Source: Rhynchopus sp. YZ270_cl-10 (Eukaryota > Euglenozoa > Diplonemea > Diplonemida > Diplonemidae). Taken from it: 64,000 nt of DNA. Of this stretch, positions 41,019 to 50,398 are shown one piece after another (within the stretch, counting starts at the first letter, position 1; every line of letters begins with the position of its first letter). Under the pieces are notes generated by a model, which was not told where the DNA came from, did not search any database, and saw nothing but the letters and a program-made list of their open reading frames with translations. Made by a program: the position numbers and the translations under genes. The stretch spans positions 124,001 through 188,000 of the forward strand of contig OZ037869.1 of the NCBI GenBank assembly GCA_964035575.1. Direction: 5' to 3'.

Positions 41019-42842
41019 TCACACACGATTCTCTACACGTGGCGGGCTGGTCTGAAGGTTTTCCTCCCCTGTACCGTAGGTAGTGAGCGGGGAGCCTGGA
41101 CGGCGCTCGCTTTCAACACAGTAGCACAGCACGAGAGTGTCTATGATCGTGCCGTATACGCTGACGACAACACTGCTGAGGAAGTATGCCATGATGGCGA
41201 TGAAGATGATGACGATCCATGGGTTGTCCACATCAGGGCAGATGTTCCACTTGAGGAGACACATGTACGAGAAGATTACTGTCGAGCCCACAACAAGCAG
41301 CTTTGCAATGAGGATCATGAAGCTCGCTATGAGCTCCGCCACCTGCGCAAAGTTCGCAAGCATCAAGGCGACAGCACGTCCTGCCGACCTGAAGAAGCCT
41401 TTCCCCTCTATAGCCGTCACGACGTAGGCCTTCTCCGAGAGGAAGCGCAGTATCTTCTCAAGACACCACATGCAGCAGCAGAGGAGGCGCGCGACAAACT
41501 TCATGTAGCCGTTGTCAGACTTTTCTGCAGCCTTTTCGACCTTGAGGAGGATGTAGCGCACCACCTTGCATATGCTGATGATGAGAGACCCGACCACAGT
41601 GGTTCCAAGGTGGTGCCTGAAGGTGGACAGCACTGCGTGCACGGAGCTGCAGAGGGGAAGGCTCTTCGCGTTGCTGTTCTCTGCGGAGAAGTACCAGAAC
41701 GACGCTGTCATCGCAGTGGCGAGGTACCCTGTGTCCAAAATGAAGATCGCCGTCCACAAAAAGAAGAACGCATGGCACCCGAGGTACAGCCCTCTGTTCT
41801 CAGGGATGTCATGCACCACCCCGCCCACCTTGCTCCCTGCCCAATCGAACTTTGCGGTGGAATATGACGTCATCGTTTCGATGTACAGAAAACCTATCAC
41901 CCCCACCGTCACCCATGCCAGCAGAAGCGCTGTGAAGAAGATGGGGATGAAGAGAATGGAGGGGCTGGTGAGGAGGACAGACGACGCCTGGCTGGCAATG
42001 CGTGCACCACGCACGATGCGCCCTGCCATGAACACAATGAGGAGGAGGAACAGCCCGCCGCAGACCCAGCACACCACGGACACAACCTTCACCCATTTGT
42101 AGTCAGAGTCGCCGTCGTCTTGCATATCGAGGGAGTGGTCCCACAGCACCTTCCCGACAAAGCCAAACCCTGCCACGACACCAAGCGCACCGACGAAGAC
42201 AAGCGGGATCGCACAGCAGTAGACAAGCAGCAGCCACACTATGGACACCCCAGACGCCACCGCAAAGGCGTAGATCAGAACACGCTTCGCCTCACGCAGG
42301 TTCGCAAGCGTGTTGAAGACAAAGTCCGAGACGTCAATGAGGTTCTCAAACTCCTGCACCTTGTGCAGGTCTGTGTTGTTCCCGTCTGGAATGCATCTGC
42401 GAAGCCGTGCCTCGCTGATGTAGTCGACGTTGTACTGAAGCGGAAGGTTTGACGTCGTGTTGCGTGGGTCTGGGTAGCGCAGCACGGTGTCGCCCTTTGC
42501 TGGGCACTCTGTCACGCAGAGGCCCATATCCATGATGTGGCTCAGGTCGTCCGCACCTTCAAAGGGATACCACAGGATGTCATGCTCCACCCACAGTGCG
42601 TCGGGCATGGGTTGGTTCGGCGCGTTTTTGTGCCCTGTCTTCCCACAGATGTTCCCTAGGTAGTCTGTACCGTAGACAAGACGCCACGGGTTGCCGCCCT
42701 CAATGGCAATGGTGGCCAGCACCGCCCACCCGCCCAGCACCAGCACATAGAGAAGCAGTGCGATGCAGTCGGTGCACCCACGTTTCGCCTGCAGCCCGAC
42801 AGACTCGTCTAGCTCGCGGAGGCTTTTCATCTGGGTGTTCAT
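41019..42842 (-). CDS. Choline transporter-like protein (SLC44/CTL family)
   Basis: A 607-residue membrane protein from the ATG at 42842. The first hydrophobic helix (residues about 25-45) follows a short cytosolic N-terminus. A long loop rich in Cys and with Asn-glycosylation sequons (NTTS, NNTD) follows, as in SLC44 proteins, where this loop is extracellular. About nine further hydrophobic segments lie between residues 195 and 575. The segments CLLKWNICPDV and AIMAYFLSSVVVSVYGTIIDTLVLCYCVESE near the C-terminus are close to the family's most conserved end. Members carry choline or related amines across the plasma or organelle membrane. The open frame upstream of 42842 is low-complexity and was not used. 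Confidence 0.92.
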   Translation of the reverse strand: MNTQMKSLRELDESVGLQAKRGCTDCIALLLYVLVLGGWAVLATIAIEGGNPWRLVYGTDYLGNICGKTGHKNAPNQPMPDALWVEHDILWYPFEGADDLSHIMDMGLCVTECPAKGDTVLRYPDPRNTTSNLPLQYNVDYISEARLRRCIPDGNNTDLHKVQEFENLIDVSDFVFNTLANLREAKRVLIYAFAVASGVSIVWLLLVYCCAIPLVFVGALGVVAGFGFVGKVLWDHSLDMQDDGDSDYKWVKVVSVVCWVCGGLFLLLIVFMAGRIVRGARIASQASSVLLTSPSILFIPIFFTALLLAWVTVGVIGFLYIETMTSYSTAKFDWAGSKVGGVVHDIPENRGLYLGCHAFFFLWTAIFILDTGYLATAMTASFWYFSAENSNAKSLPLCSSVHAVLSTFRHHLGTTVVGSLIISICKVVRYILLKVEKAAEKSDNGYMKFVARLLCCCMWCLEKILRFLSEKAYVVTAIEGKGFFRSAGRAVALMLANFAQVAELIASFMILIAKLLVVGSTVIFSYMCLLKWNICPDVDNPWIVIIFIAIMAYFLSSVVVSVYGTIIDTLVLCYCVESERRPGSPLTTYGTGEENLQTSPPRVENRV

Positions 42843-42975
42843 CTTTGCCTTGAGTGGTGTAGAGGTTGTGGAGTGGGAGGTGGGAAGTGGGAAGTGGGAA
42901 GTGGTGAAAACCAAAAGGGGTGTCGCTTCTTTTTGTGTAAGTGGTACTGCGGCGGGTTAATATAAAAAAAAGTTG

Positions 42976-43010
42976 GCTTGAAATACAACGCCCTCTCGTG
43001 ACAGTGTATA
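42976..43010. repeat. Motif C copy 2
   Basis: GCTTGAAATACAACGCCCTC then TCGTGACAGTGTATA, in the 228-base gap between the SLC44 start and the coiled-coil gene stop, about 60 bases past that stop. A weak motif-A half (GGCAAACGTCTGAGG) follows near 43043. Confidence 0.75.
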
Positions 43011-43070
43011 AAAAATTGAACCTTCATATCTAAACAACTATGTGGCAAACGTCTGAGGTGGAGAGTGGGG

Positions 43071-45392
43071 TCAGTCATCAAAGGGTTTGTTCTCCTGCAC
43101 CTCCTCGGCATCGACCTCGCCACGCAGGACACCGATGTCGTGCTGCAGCTCTGCGATGACGGCGGCACACTTGGCAAGCTCTTCGTCGTGGTGTGTGTTG
43201 GCAACCTTTTTGTCCCATTCGCCTTTCTCGACTGCGAAGCTGAGTTCTTCGATCTTCTTCTTCAGTGTCGGGACGCGGCCGGCCTCCTTCTCGAGCGCCC
43301 GCTTGCGTTCCTTCTCCTTCGTCAGCACTGCGATCTTCGCTGCACCTTCCGACACTTCTCGCGTCAACTCTGCGTTCCGTTCTCGCAACCTTAACAAATC
43401 TGCCTCAGACACCTTCAACTGCAAGAGCTCTTCACTGGTCTCTTTGTACAACTTCCCTAACTCCTCCGTCACGCGCAAGCCATCGAGAACACGGGTGTCC
43501 GGTTCTGCCTCCTTAAGATGTTCGATGCACTTCTGAAGCGAGGCAATCTCTTGTTTTGCGTTCTCCACAACACTCAGCTGGCTGTTGTACTTCTCCGCAC
43601 ACTGTGACAACGCCTGTTGCGCGGTGTTGCTCTGATCCTCTACCTTCGAGCACCGCAGGGACAGCTCTGCGCATTCGGTCTTGAGCTGACCTGTGGTGTT
43701 GCGTTCCTCCTGCAGCTCCTTGCAGAGTGTGGTGCTGTGCGTTTCGTAGCGCGACAACACGACGGAACGGTGTTTGAACTTCCCAAGCTGTGCGAGGAGC
43801 ACACGGTTCTCTTCCTTCAGGGTTGCCATATTCTTGCGCAGCTCCTCAAGCTCCCGGCACGGCAGTGCAGTCTGCGGCTCCTCGCGCTTCAGGAGACTCT
43901 CCTGCAAGGCTTCTTCTGCACGCTTCCGCCCCGCAATAGCGTCTGCCGTCTGCTGCAGCATGGCCCGGTACTTTGCGTTCATGACACACATCTCCCCTTG
44001 CAGACGAGGCACAATGTCCGACCGGATCCGCTGCACCTCTGCTGCAGAGCTCTTCTCCACGCGCACCAACGCCTCCTCCAGTGAGGCGACCTTCTTCGTG
44101 CCTGCAGCGATCATGCCCAGAAGACGTTGCTCCTCGCTGCCGTGCGTCTGTGCCTCAGCCACCTGCCGTACCTTGTAGTGCGAAAGCCTGTCCTCTGCCT
44201 CCTTCACAGCCGCTCGCAGTGCGTCTGCAGTACGTTCCAAGCTGTCTATGTCGAAACCTCTGCAGTCCGTCTGCGTGTCGGTGTCGGCACCGCACCCACC
44301 ACACTGCACAGTGGCGGCAACCATGGTAGCCCGTGCATCCACCTCAGCGTCGACCATAACAGTGTTCCGTCTGTGTTGTGTGTCGGTAGAACCCGCGCCA
44401 GCCTCGTTCTGTTGTGTGCGGAGAAGTGCCAGCTCGTCTTGCGCCTCACCAAACCTGCGGTTTGCACCGTTGAGAAGGCTGCGCAGACGGCCTACTTCAG
44501 GGTCTTCGCAGGGCGACGTTTGTGTGCCATTCTCGCGTCGGCTGCTCTGTATGGTGGTTGGGACTTCGCTCGCAGTGCACCCTTCCTGCACCGGTGTTGA
44601 TGTGTCGATTGGCATTGCAGAGTCGTGCTGTGCGAGAGCCTTGCGTGCGGTGTTGACCTCCTGCAGCAGGTCGCCTGCCATGATCTCGATGGATGCGACG
44701 TTCATGTCGCGCTGTCGCCACACAGCGCGGCTCAGCTGCACAGAGGACATGAGAGACGTGAGGTCCGAGGACAGCGACGCACGCAGGTCTGTCTGCTCGG
44801 TGTCCTCGCGGGAGCGTTGTGTTGCGATGTGCTCCCCCACAAGGCAGAGTGTCGCCCCCAGCTCGTCCAAGCTTGCCTCAAGCAGAAGCAGGTCGCCTTC
44901 GAGACTGGCGTTGCTCGCAGAAGAGTCGCGTCGTGTGCTGAAGCCCAGATTTCGTGTCACCTGTTCGCCCTTCATGATCTCCACAAAACCGTTCACAACT
45001 GACTCCAAGGCACGTAGCTCTGCTGCATAGCACATCATTTCGGACAGGGTGGCACCCAAAACGTCGCCTTTGAGCTGCACACAGCATGCCACCACACTGC
45101 ATATGCAGGTCACATGCGGGTTCGCTTCACGTTCCAGAGGTGACACAGGCGACATAAGCTCAGGCGGCACCTCTTCCTCAACCTTCATCCCCTTTTCCAG
45201 CTTCGACCGGAAAATCGACTTCCTCGGCTTCGCCGGGGTCGTGAGAGCGAGGATACCCGACTGGTGCAGGGTCTGCTTGCGCACACGCTTCTTCTCGCCC
45301 TTCTTACCAGGGGGCTGCGGGGCGCGCACAGTACTGCGCTCCATTTTCTCTTCATCGTGGAAGCCAACCCCGCCCTTTGAGGGCTGGCTCAT
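43071..45392 (-). CDS. Long coiled-coil protein of unknown function
   Basis: A 773-residue protein from the ATG at 45392. Residues 1-90 are basic and Pro/Ser-rich (KKGEKKRVRKQ, PAKPRKSIFRSKLEKG). Residues about 95-240 look helical with several Cys residues (CICSVVACC). From about 290 to the C-terminus there is an almost continuous coiled coil rich in Glu, Leu, Arg and Ala, broken at about 350-390 by a Cys/Gly stretch (CGGCGADTDTQTDC). No enzymatic motif is visible. A structural or cytoskeletal role is inference. Just before the start, the sense strand reads CATCATTACAG, a possible splice acceptor in the leader. Confidence 0.85.
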   Translation of the reverse strand: MSQPSKGGVGFHDEEKMERSTVRAPQPPGKKGEKKRVRKQTLHQSGILALTTPAKPRKSIFRSKLEKGMKVEEEVPPELMSPVSPLEREANPHVTCICSVVACCVQLKGDVLGATLSEMMCYAAELRALESVVNGFVEIMKGEQVTRNLGFSTRRDSSASNASLEGDLLLLEASLDELGATLCLVGEHIATQRSREDTEQTDLRASLSSDLTSLMSSVQLSRAVWRQRDMNVASIEIMAGDLLQEVNTARKALAQHDSAMPIDTSTPVQEGCTASEVPTTIQSSRRENGTQTSPCEDPEVGRLRSLLNGANRRFGEAQDELALLRTQQNEAGAGSTDTQHRRNTVMVDAEVDARATMVAATVQCGGCGADTDTQTDCRGFDIDSLERTADALRAAVKEAEDRLSHYKVRQVAEAQTHGSEEQRLLGMIAAGTKKVASLEEALVRVEKSSAAEVQRIRSDIVPRLQGEMCVMNAKYRAMLQQTADAIAGRKRAEEALQESLLKREEPQTALPCRELEELRKNMATLKEENRVLLAQLGKFKHRSVVLSRYETHSTTLCKELQEERNTTGQLKTECAELSLRCSKVEDQSNTAQQALSQCAEKYNSQLSVVENAKQEIASLQKCIEHLKEAEPDTRVLDGLRVTEELGKLYKETSEELLQLKVSEADLLRLRERNAELTREVSEGAAKIAVLTKEKERKRALEKEAGRVPTLKKKIEELSFAVEKGEWDKKVANTHHDEELAKCAAVIAELQHDIGVLRGEVDAEEVQENKPFDD

Positions 45393-45484
45393 CGGTGTGT
45401 CCCTGTAATGATGACGATGATAAATGACAATATAAAAATAACACTCTCCCCCCACTATCTTTTTATCAGGAACATCAGTTCCCC

Positions 45485-46579
45485 TTACAGAAGCTTCATG
45501 GTGTCTATTGTGGTGCGGGCCTCCTCAAGGAAGGACTGCACTTTGTCCTGCCCACCGCCTATGGGCTCATTCTCGCTCTTTCTTGGGTGCCGCGCAGCGT
45601 AGATGTCGTGCACAACGCCTGCAGAGCTGTGCTGCCATTCGGGCTCTACGACGCCTCCTTGCACCTCGATGGGGGGGAGGCCTTTGTGTGCACGGGAGAT
45701 GTTGCGTTCGAGGACAGTCTCTTTGAAGGGTATAGTGCCGTCGTCGTACACAAAGCGCATAATCGGTTTGAAGCCCTTATGTGACGGCGCAGTGACACGA
45801 TGGATGAGCGACGACCACTTCCCCAGCACCGTGCCCGACAACACCTTCTCATACTGCGCACGCTGCGAAGCGTCCATCGTAAGCTTCCAGCACACCAACC
45901 ACAGCTCCTCAGACTTCGTCTGGCAACATTCTATATGAGTAATGCAAAAATTCTCTTTACTCTTATGAAAAGGCAGTGGGAAGCGCACCAACGCAACCTC
46001 TAGCCCATCCCACATCTTCTGCACCGCAGCTGCGAGCGTGGGGGGCAGGTCGTATTCAGGTGTTTTGAGGAAACGTCGTTCGTTTTCTTGCATAGTCTGC
46101 TCCAAACGAACGTGCTTTTGCGGGACCATCCAATGCATGTAGGCAGGGATGTCGTCCCGGTCCTGGGTAGCAACGTATCGTTTGGTGTGGTGTGTAGCGC
46201 GCATTTCGTGTTGGTTGGCTTCCTTCCAGGCTTCAAGGCCACGTTCGCCAGCCTCGTCGTGGATGTCTTTGACAACGTTGCGGTTTATGCCGGGGACGTT
46301 CTTGGATAGGTCTTCGCTTAAGTGTGAACCATGTGAAAGGTCGCGAAACGCGCCGTCGCTATGTGCCTCACGGTCCTTCCCCCACCCCTGCTTCTCCAGC
46401 ATGTGCGTCGATTTTCGGTTCTTTCGTGCAAGAAAGTTCGTCGCAGCCCCGACATCAGACTGCTTTGCCTGGTCCGGCAGCATGTCGGTCATCCCAAAGG
46501 CCTCCTTCCCGAGCCCACCATAGTGTATCGTCTCCTTCGACGCACGGAAGGTTCTATTTAGAAAGCGTGTTGCGTGCAT
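45485..46579 (-). CDS. RbfA-domain protein, probably organellar ribosome factor
   Basis: A 364-residue protein from the ATG at 46579. The N-terminus (MHATRFLNRTFRASKE) is basic and could be a mitochondrial presequence. The C-terminal third resembles ribosome-binding factor A: an ITHIECC strand, LWLVCWKLTMD, a helix with VLGKWSSLIHRV, then IMRFVYDDG followed by a basic helix. The P-x-x-RFVYDD pattern is the best signature. RbfA assists maturation of the small ribosomal subunit, so in a eukaryote this suggests a translating mitochondrion or plastid. The central 200 residues are His/Asp/Lys-rich and not recognised. A more AT-rich patch near 45935-45960 raised the question of an intron, but it encodes part of the beta sheet and was kept. 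Confidence 0.6.
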   Translation of the reverse strand: MHATRFLNRTFRASKETIHYGGLGKEAFGMTDMLPDQAKQSDVGAATNFLARKNRKSTHMLEKQGWGKDREAHSDGAFRDLSHGSHLSEDLSKNVPGINRNVVKDIHDEAGERGLEAWKEANQHEMRATHHTKRYVATQDRDDIPAYMHWMVPQKHVRLEQTMQENERRFLKTPEYDLPPTLAAAVQKMWDGLEVALVRFPLPFHKSKENFCITHIECCQTKSEELWLVCWKLTMDASQRAQYEKVLSGTVLGKWSSLIHRVTAPSHKGFKPIMRFVYDDGTIPFKETVLERNISRAHKGLPPIEVQGGVVEPEWQHSSAGVVHDIYAARHPRKSENEPIGGGQDKVQSFLEEARTTIDTMKLL

Positions 46580-46861
46580 TATGCTGCAGGTGGTGTATGA
46601 GGGTGCATTGCCTGGGGTAACGTTGTGGTGTTTTGGGGGAAATCTCAAATGAGAAAAAAAAGTCAAAAACCTTTTCATAAAATCGTTGTCGCACCCCCAC
46701 CTTCCCATCCCCGCGGGTCTCATTGCCCACAATTTAAAAGTGAATTTTGAATGTTTTCAATTCAGGAGAACAGAAAGCATTTGAGAGTAGAAACACAGCC
46801 CTTTTCTTCCCCAAAGTGAAAAGAACCTAAGTCGCTTTAAAGGAGGTTCAGGATAAGACTT

Positions 46862-47755
46862 CTACGAAAAGCTCAACTTCGCCATTTGCGGCTCTTCATT
46901 GAAGTATTGCTGTTCGAGGGCAAGCTTGGCAGGGAGGCGCTGACGTGGGTCTGGTGTGAGCAGGCCTACACAGAGCGCCACGAAGGCGGGGGGTGCGGCG
47001 GGGAGCACACGGTGCAGTGCTGCGGAGGGGTCTGCGTCTGCTGGGGGCGAGCGGAAGCGGAGGAACTTCGGCAGGTGTTCTGCGCCTGCCCAGGCAAGGT
47101 CGAGCAGACCTGCCACGCTCTTCAGCGCGTCCAGCTCTGACGCAGAGGAAAACAGCGGTGCACGGTTCCATATCTCGACCGCACAACACCCAACACTCCA
47201 GCAGTCCACCACAGGAGAGTAGCAGAACGCACCAAAGAAGAGCTCCGGTGCACGGTATGGATACGTCACGACCTCAGGCGTGTCGAGGCTGCATTCACTG
47301 TCGCCAAAGGGCTTGGCAAGACCGAAGTCGGCTAGTTGCAGAACGCCGTCCTGCGTGACAAGAACGTTGTCAGGTTTTATGTCACGGTGCATAACAAAGG
47401 CAGCGTGCAAAGCGGCGGTCCCGCTGAGGAGCATCTGCACCATGCCCTTCACCTCGGCAGGCGAAAAGTGTTTGGTTCCGTCGCTCAGAAGCTGAGACAG
47501 CGCCCCGCGTGCAGCCAGTTCATAGACAATGGCAACCTGGCTGTTGCTCACAAACACATCCACAAGGTGCACGACGTTCTCGTGGCAGATCTCCTTCAGC
47601 AGCTTGATCTCGCGGATCACCACGACGGGCACCTCTCTTTCGTAATAGTGAGGTCGCTTGATTGCAACGTGCCGCCCTGTTTTCGTGTCGAGCGCCTTCA
47701 CTACAGCACCATGCGTCCCTTGTGCAAGACTCTCTAATTCTTGAAAACGCCCCAT
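46862..47755 (-). CDS. Cyclin-dependent kinase, CDK7-like
   Basis: A 297-residue kinase from the ATG at 47755. It has the VAIK lysine (Lys33), IREIKLLKE with Glu49, HRDIKPDN (123-130), DFGLAK (143-148) and RAPELFFG. The segment VVTYPYRAPEL and the C-terminal YFNEEP resemble CDK7 (YFSNRPGP). The first glycine of the P-loop is Ala (AQGTHGAV), a tolerated change. The activation threonine is probably Thr164. CDK7 activates other CDKs and, in TFIIH, phosphorylates the RNA polymerase II tail. Assignment to CDK7 rather than another small CDK rests on these short matches. The reading frame upstream of 47755 is AT-rich and excluded. Confidence 0.85.
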   Translation of the reverse strand: MGRFQELESLAQGTHGAVVKALDTKTGRHVAIKRPHYYEREVPVVVIREIKLLKEICHENVVHLVDVFVSNSQVAIVYELAARGALSQLLSDGTKHFSPAEVKGMVQMLLSGTAALHAAFVMHRDIKPDNVLVTQDGVLQLADFGLAKPFGDSECSLDTPEVVTYPYRAPELFFGAFCYSPVVDCWSVGCCAVEIWNRAPLFSSASELDALKSVAGLLDLAWAGAEHLPKFLRFRSPPADADPSAALHRVLPAAPPAFVALCVGLLTPDPRQRLPAKLALEQQYFNEEPQMAKLSFS

Positions 47756-48178
47756 CACACAATGAAGCACACAACCTCTGTTATTCCATACGCCTTCAGA
47801 AGTGTTATCTCTGTGGGATGATATGATACAAATGAATACAATAAGTACAGTGAAACAGAAACGACGTTGGCTATCTACCATACAGGGAGCTGTTTACCGC
47901 ACACTGTACCAAGCACACTACATTAGGTATCACGACCATGAGAGCGATAGGCGAGGGAACGGGAGAGAGGGGGAAATGAGGTTTTGAAGAGAAGGCAAAA
48001 AAAGCAACAAAATTCGTGTGTCGTTAGGGAGACAAAGGGAGTCTTTTCTTATGCGTTCTTAATTTACAAAATAGTGTGTTTGTTATTGGGGTAGGGGAGG
48101 AGGTGGCGGGTGTGTGGGTATGGGTTTTGTTGTTGAGAGGTACGTCTGAAATGCCCCCAAAAAAAGAAATAAACAATT

Positions 48179-48244
48179 GGTGCCCCGGGAGGGGTCGATA
48201 TTGACAGGTCGCTGACAGGTCGTTGACCGACTTCCGAAAGCACC
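48179..48244. repeat. Family D element copy (66 bp)
   Basis: Starts GGTGCCCCGGGAGGGGTCG and ends CTTCCGAAAGCACC. The core has TGACAGGTCG twice. Termini GGTGC/GCACC form a short inverted repeat. Opposite orientation to the 40142 copy. Confidence 0.8.
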
Positions 48245-48399
48245 AACAATGCATGCGTTTCTATGATATTCTATTGGTATTTAGTGGTAACTCCCGTTTC
48301 AAGACAGGGTTTTTTTTTTCACCTTTTTTTTTTTGTGGAATTTCTCTTCCACACATTTTCTTTCCAACAACGGAAAATCGGAAAAAAATACGCAAAAAT

Positions 48400-48462
48400 G
48401 GTGCTCCGGAAGGGGTCGATATTAGGTCGCCGACAGGTCGTTGACCGACTTCCGAAAGCACC
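48400..48462. repeat. Family D element copy (63 bp)
   Basis: Starts GGTGCTCCGGAAGGGGTCG and ends CTTCCGAAAGCACC. Same orientation as the copy 221 bases to the left, with one internal GACAGGTCG unit partly lost. Confidence 0.8.
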
Positions 48463-48483
48463 AAAAAAACAGAAAAATAAAAT

Positions 48484-48513
48484 TCTTGAAATACAAAGCC
48501 CTCTCATGACAAC
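48484..48513. repeat. Motif C copy 3
   Basis: CTTGAAATACAAAGCCCTCT then CATGACAAC. It lies 44 bases to the left of a family-B block and about 275 bases past the stop of the DUF1769-like gene. Confidence 0.7.
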
Positions 48514-48537
48514 TATTTTTGGGAGAAGAAAAAAAAG

Positions 48538-48582
48538 AAAAGTTTATAAGATGATCCTAAGCCTCTCGTGCTTAGTCACCTT
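48538..48582. repeat. Hairpin family B copy 4
   Basis: AAAAGTTTATAAGATGATC, CTAAGC (48557-48562), loop CTCTCGT, GCTTAG (48570-48575), then TCACCTT. Nearly identical to the copy in the SmD1 intron. Confidence 0.8.
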
Positions 48583-48787
48583 AAAAAAAAAAGGAGCAGA
48601 CCTCGCGTACATCTTTCATCAAATCGCATAACTTAAAGCCTCTGCGTTGCCTTTTCAAACCTCCTACAACAATACCCACACACAAAAACCCCCCATAAAA
48701 AAATACAAGATCAACGGGGGAAAACTCCCCCTCAACCCAACCCAGCCCCACCCCATAGCCCCTCCTTTCCACCTTCTCTTCCCCTTT

Positions 48788-50056
48788 TTAGTGCGACGAA
48801 AGATAGGTTTGCACTTCTTTGAGGAAATGGTAGGATTCGGCTTCATCGAAGGGTTTGCTGTTGGAGGATTTGAGGGTGAGTGTGGCGGAGGTGATGGCGG
48901 CGGCGACAGAGGCAGAGAACTCCTTGTGCGCAGGGGTGGTGGAGAAGGCTTTGTCGCCGTTGCGCACCATGCTGTCCATCTGCTGGCAGAGGTGGTTCTG
49001 TTCGTTGTGAAGGTCCTGGAGACGATACCGCAGCTCTTTCACATCTTCGTCGCTTTCACTCTCTTCGCTCAGAGCGTCTGCACCAAATGTGTCTTTTCTT
49101 AACCTATACGAAGAAGCCCTCTTCGGTAATCCCAAACCCTGCTCTGCCAGAGACTTTCTTGCCCCCATGTTCCTCTCCTTCATCGACAGCTCTAACCCGC
49201 GGTGTCCCAGTGTTGTATCCCACATCTCCTTTGGTGTCTTGCTTAATAGCGCTTCATGCCATAGCTCGAATTTCCACAAAAACTCCCCATCCAGCGTCTT
49301 GGAGAGAAACGGAAAGGGCTGTCCATTCAGATACTGGCTCATATCGAGGTCCCTCCCGAGGGGGAGTTTTGCTTTGAAGTCGAGAAACATCATTTTGTCA
49401 GAGTGGAAGCCAAAGGTGTAGGTGTTTGCAGGCTCGTAGTATTTCTCTTTGCGGGAGGATTCGAGTTTGAGCGCGTTGCGGCGGGCCTTTTTGTCGGGCC
49501 AGGGGCCGTTCTCAGGGGGTTCACCTCCTGTGATGGGAGGGACGGTGTCGCCTGGGGGTGTGATGGTGAAGGTATCGCAGGAGGAGGCCAGGTAGTTGCG
49601 TACGTAGGGCTGTGGGCTGTTGACAACGTTCGCCTCGAGGCCGGGTTGTACGTATTTGCAGGCGGTGAGGCATGCAGACAGCGCAGGCTTCGCCAGCCAC
49701 CCTACCTGCAGCGGGCGTTGACATTCAAACCCGCTCTTCACGTCGCCAAAAGAAAGCCGTTTCTTAAACTTCCCCTGGACAACCAACACCATGAGCCGCT
49801 TCTTCCCTGCGTACTTCGCCTCGTCAGCCCAAGCGTCCTCCTGTCCGTCTCGCACATTGCGGATCCGAAACAAAACCTCCCCAACAAAGAGCGGTGTCTC
49901 AAACGCCGTAGGAAGCGAAGGGTTCAGCGGGATGTTGTACCCCCCTTCGCACGCCTTCGGCACATCCGGGTTCACCCTGAAGAGCAGTGGGTGGTGCCGC
50001 CACGATGCGAGCGGGGGGAGCCCACGCCCGTGGGGTTTGAACTGATCCCCGGACAT
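48788..50056 (-). CDS. DUF1769-like protein
   Basis: A 422-residue protein from the ATG at 50056. The segment YTFGFHSDKMMFLDFKAKLPLGRDL followed by a Leu-rich strand and FLWKFELWHE resembles the C-terminal half of DUF1769, a domain known in fungi and protists with no assigned function. The N-terminal part (FRVNPDVPKACEGG, PSLPTAFETPLFVGEVLFRIRN) fits its start, which binds an unknown partner. Residues 320-360 are acidic and basic low-complexity, and the last 60 residues are helical. No signal peptide or membrane span. Family assignment is by pattern memory only. Confidence 0.65.
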   Translation of the reverse strand: MSGDQFKPHGRGLPPLASWRHHPLLFRVNPDVPKACEGGYNIPLNPSLPTAFETPLFVGEVLFRIRNVRDGQEDAWADEAKYAGKKRLMVLVVQGKFKKRLSFGDVKSGFECQRPLQVGWLAKPALSACLTACKYVQPGLEANVVNSPQPYVRNYLASSCDTFTITPPGDTVPPITGGEPPENGPWPDKKARRNALKLESSRKEKYYEPANTYTFGFHSDKMMFLDFKAKLPLGRDLDMSQYLNGQPFPFLSKTLDGEFLWKFELWHEALLSKTPKEMWDTTLGHRGLELSMKERNMGARKSLAEQGLGLPKRASSYRLRKDTFGADALSEESESDEDVKELRYRLQDLHNEQNHLCQQMDSMVRNGDKAFSTTPAHKEFSASVAAAITSATLTLKSSNSKPFDEAESYHFLKEVQTYLSSH

Positions 50057-50398
50057 TGTGTTCTCCGTGTGTAAGCCACTTCAGGGCCGTTCAGCGTGCC
50101 CCCTGCAGTGAGGTGAAGAGAGGGGGATGCGGATTGTGGAGAGAAAAACAGTAGGGTAGGTAGGTTAGCTATTCTATGTATCTATGTACTGTGGTTTTAC
50201 CTTGGGGGGGGTAGGTCAGTGTGGCCTGGGGCATTTTCTACTGAGGGATAAGAAAGGCGGCTTGGGTGGGGGGTGGAAATAAAAAGAGTTGGAAAGATAC
50301 CGCTGCTGGGCACCAACGGTTTGAAGGAAATTTTGGGGCTTTAAAAGATGTGTTGTGGGTTTCCCCCTTTTTGTTCTTTAGAAGGTTGGTGTTGTTGA
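50057..50398. other. Short intergenic region, nothing recognised
   Basis: G-rich and T-rich sequence between the kinesin-like stop and the DUF1769-like start. No repeat family copy. Confidence 0.5.

Larger units (their letters stand above)
47756..48787. other. Repeat-rich intergenic region
   Basis: Between the DUF1769-like stop and the CDK start. It holds two family-D copies, one motif C and one family-B hairpin within 400 bases, the densest cluster of these families in the window. No gene-like frame. Confidence 0.6.

Noticed and set aside
45930-46010. Intron inside the RbfA-like gene
   Set aside because: The patch is AT-rich and ends near a CAG, but there is no GTATG donor and the retained frame encodes a beta strand that fits RbfA.
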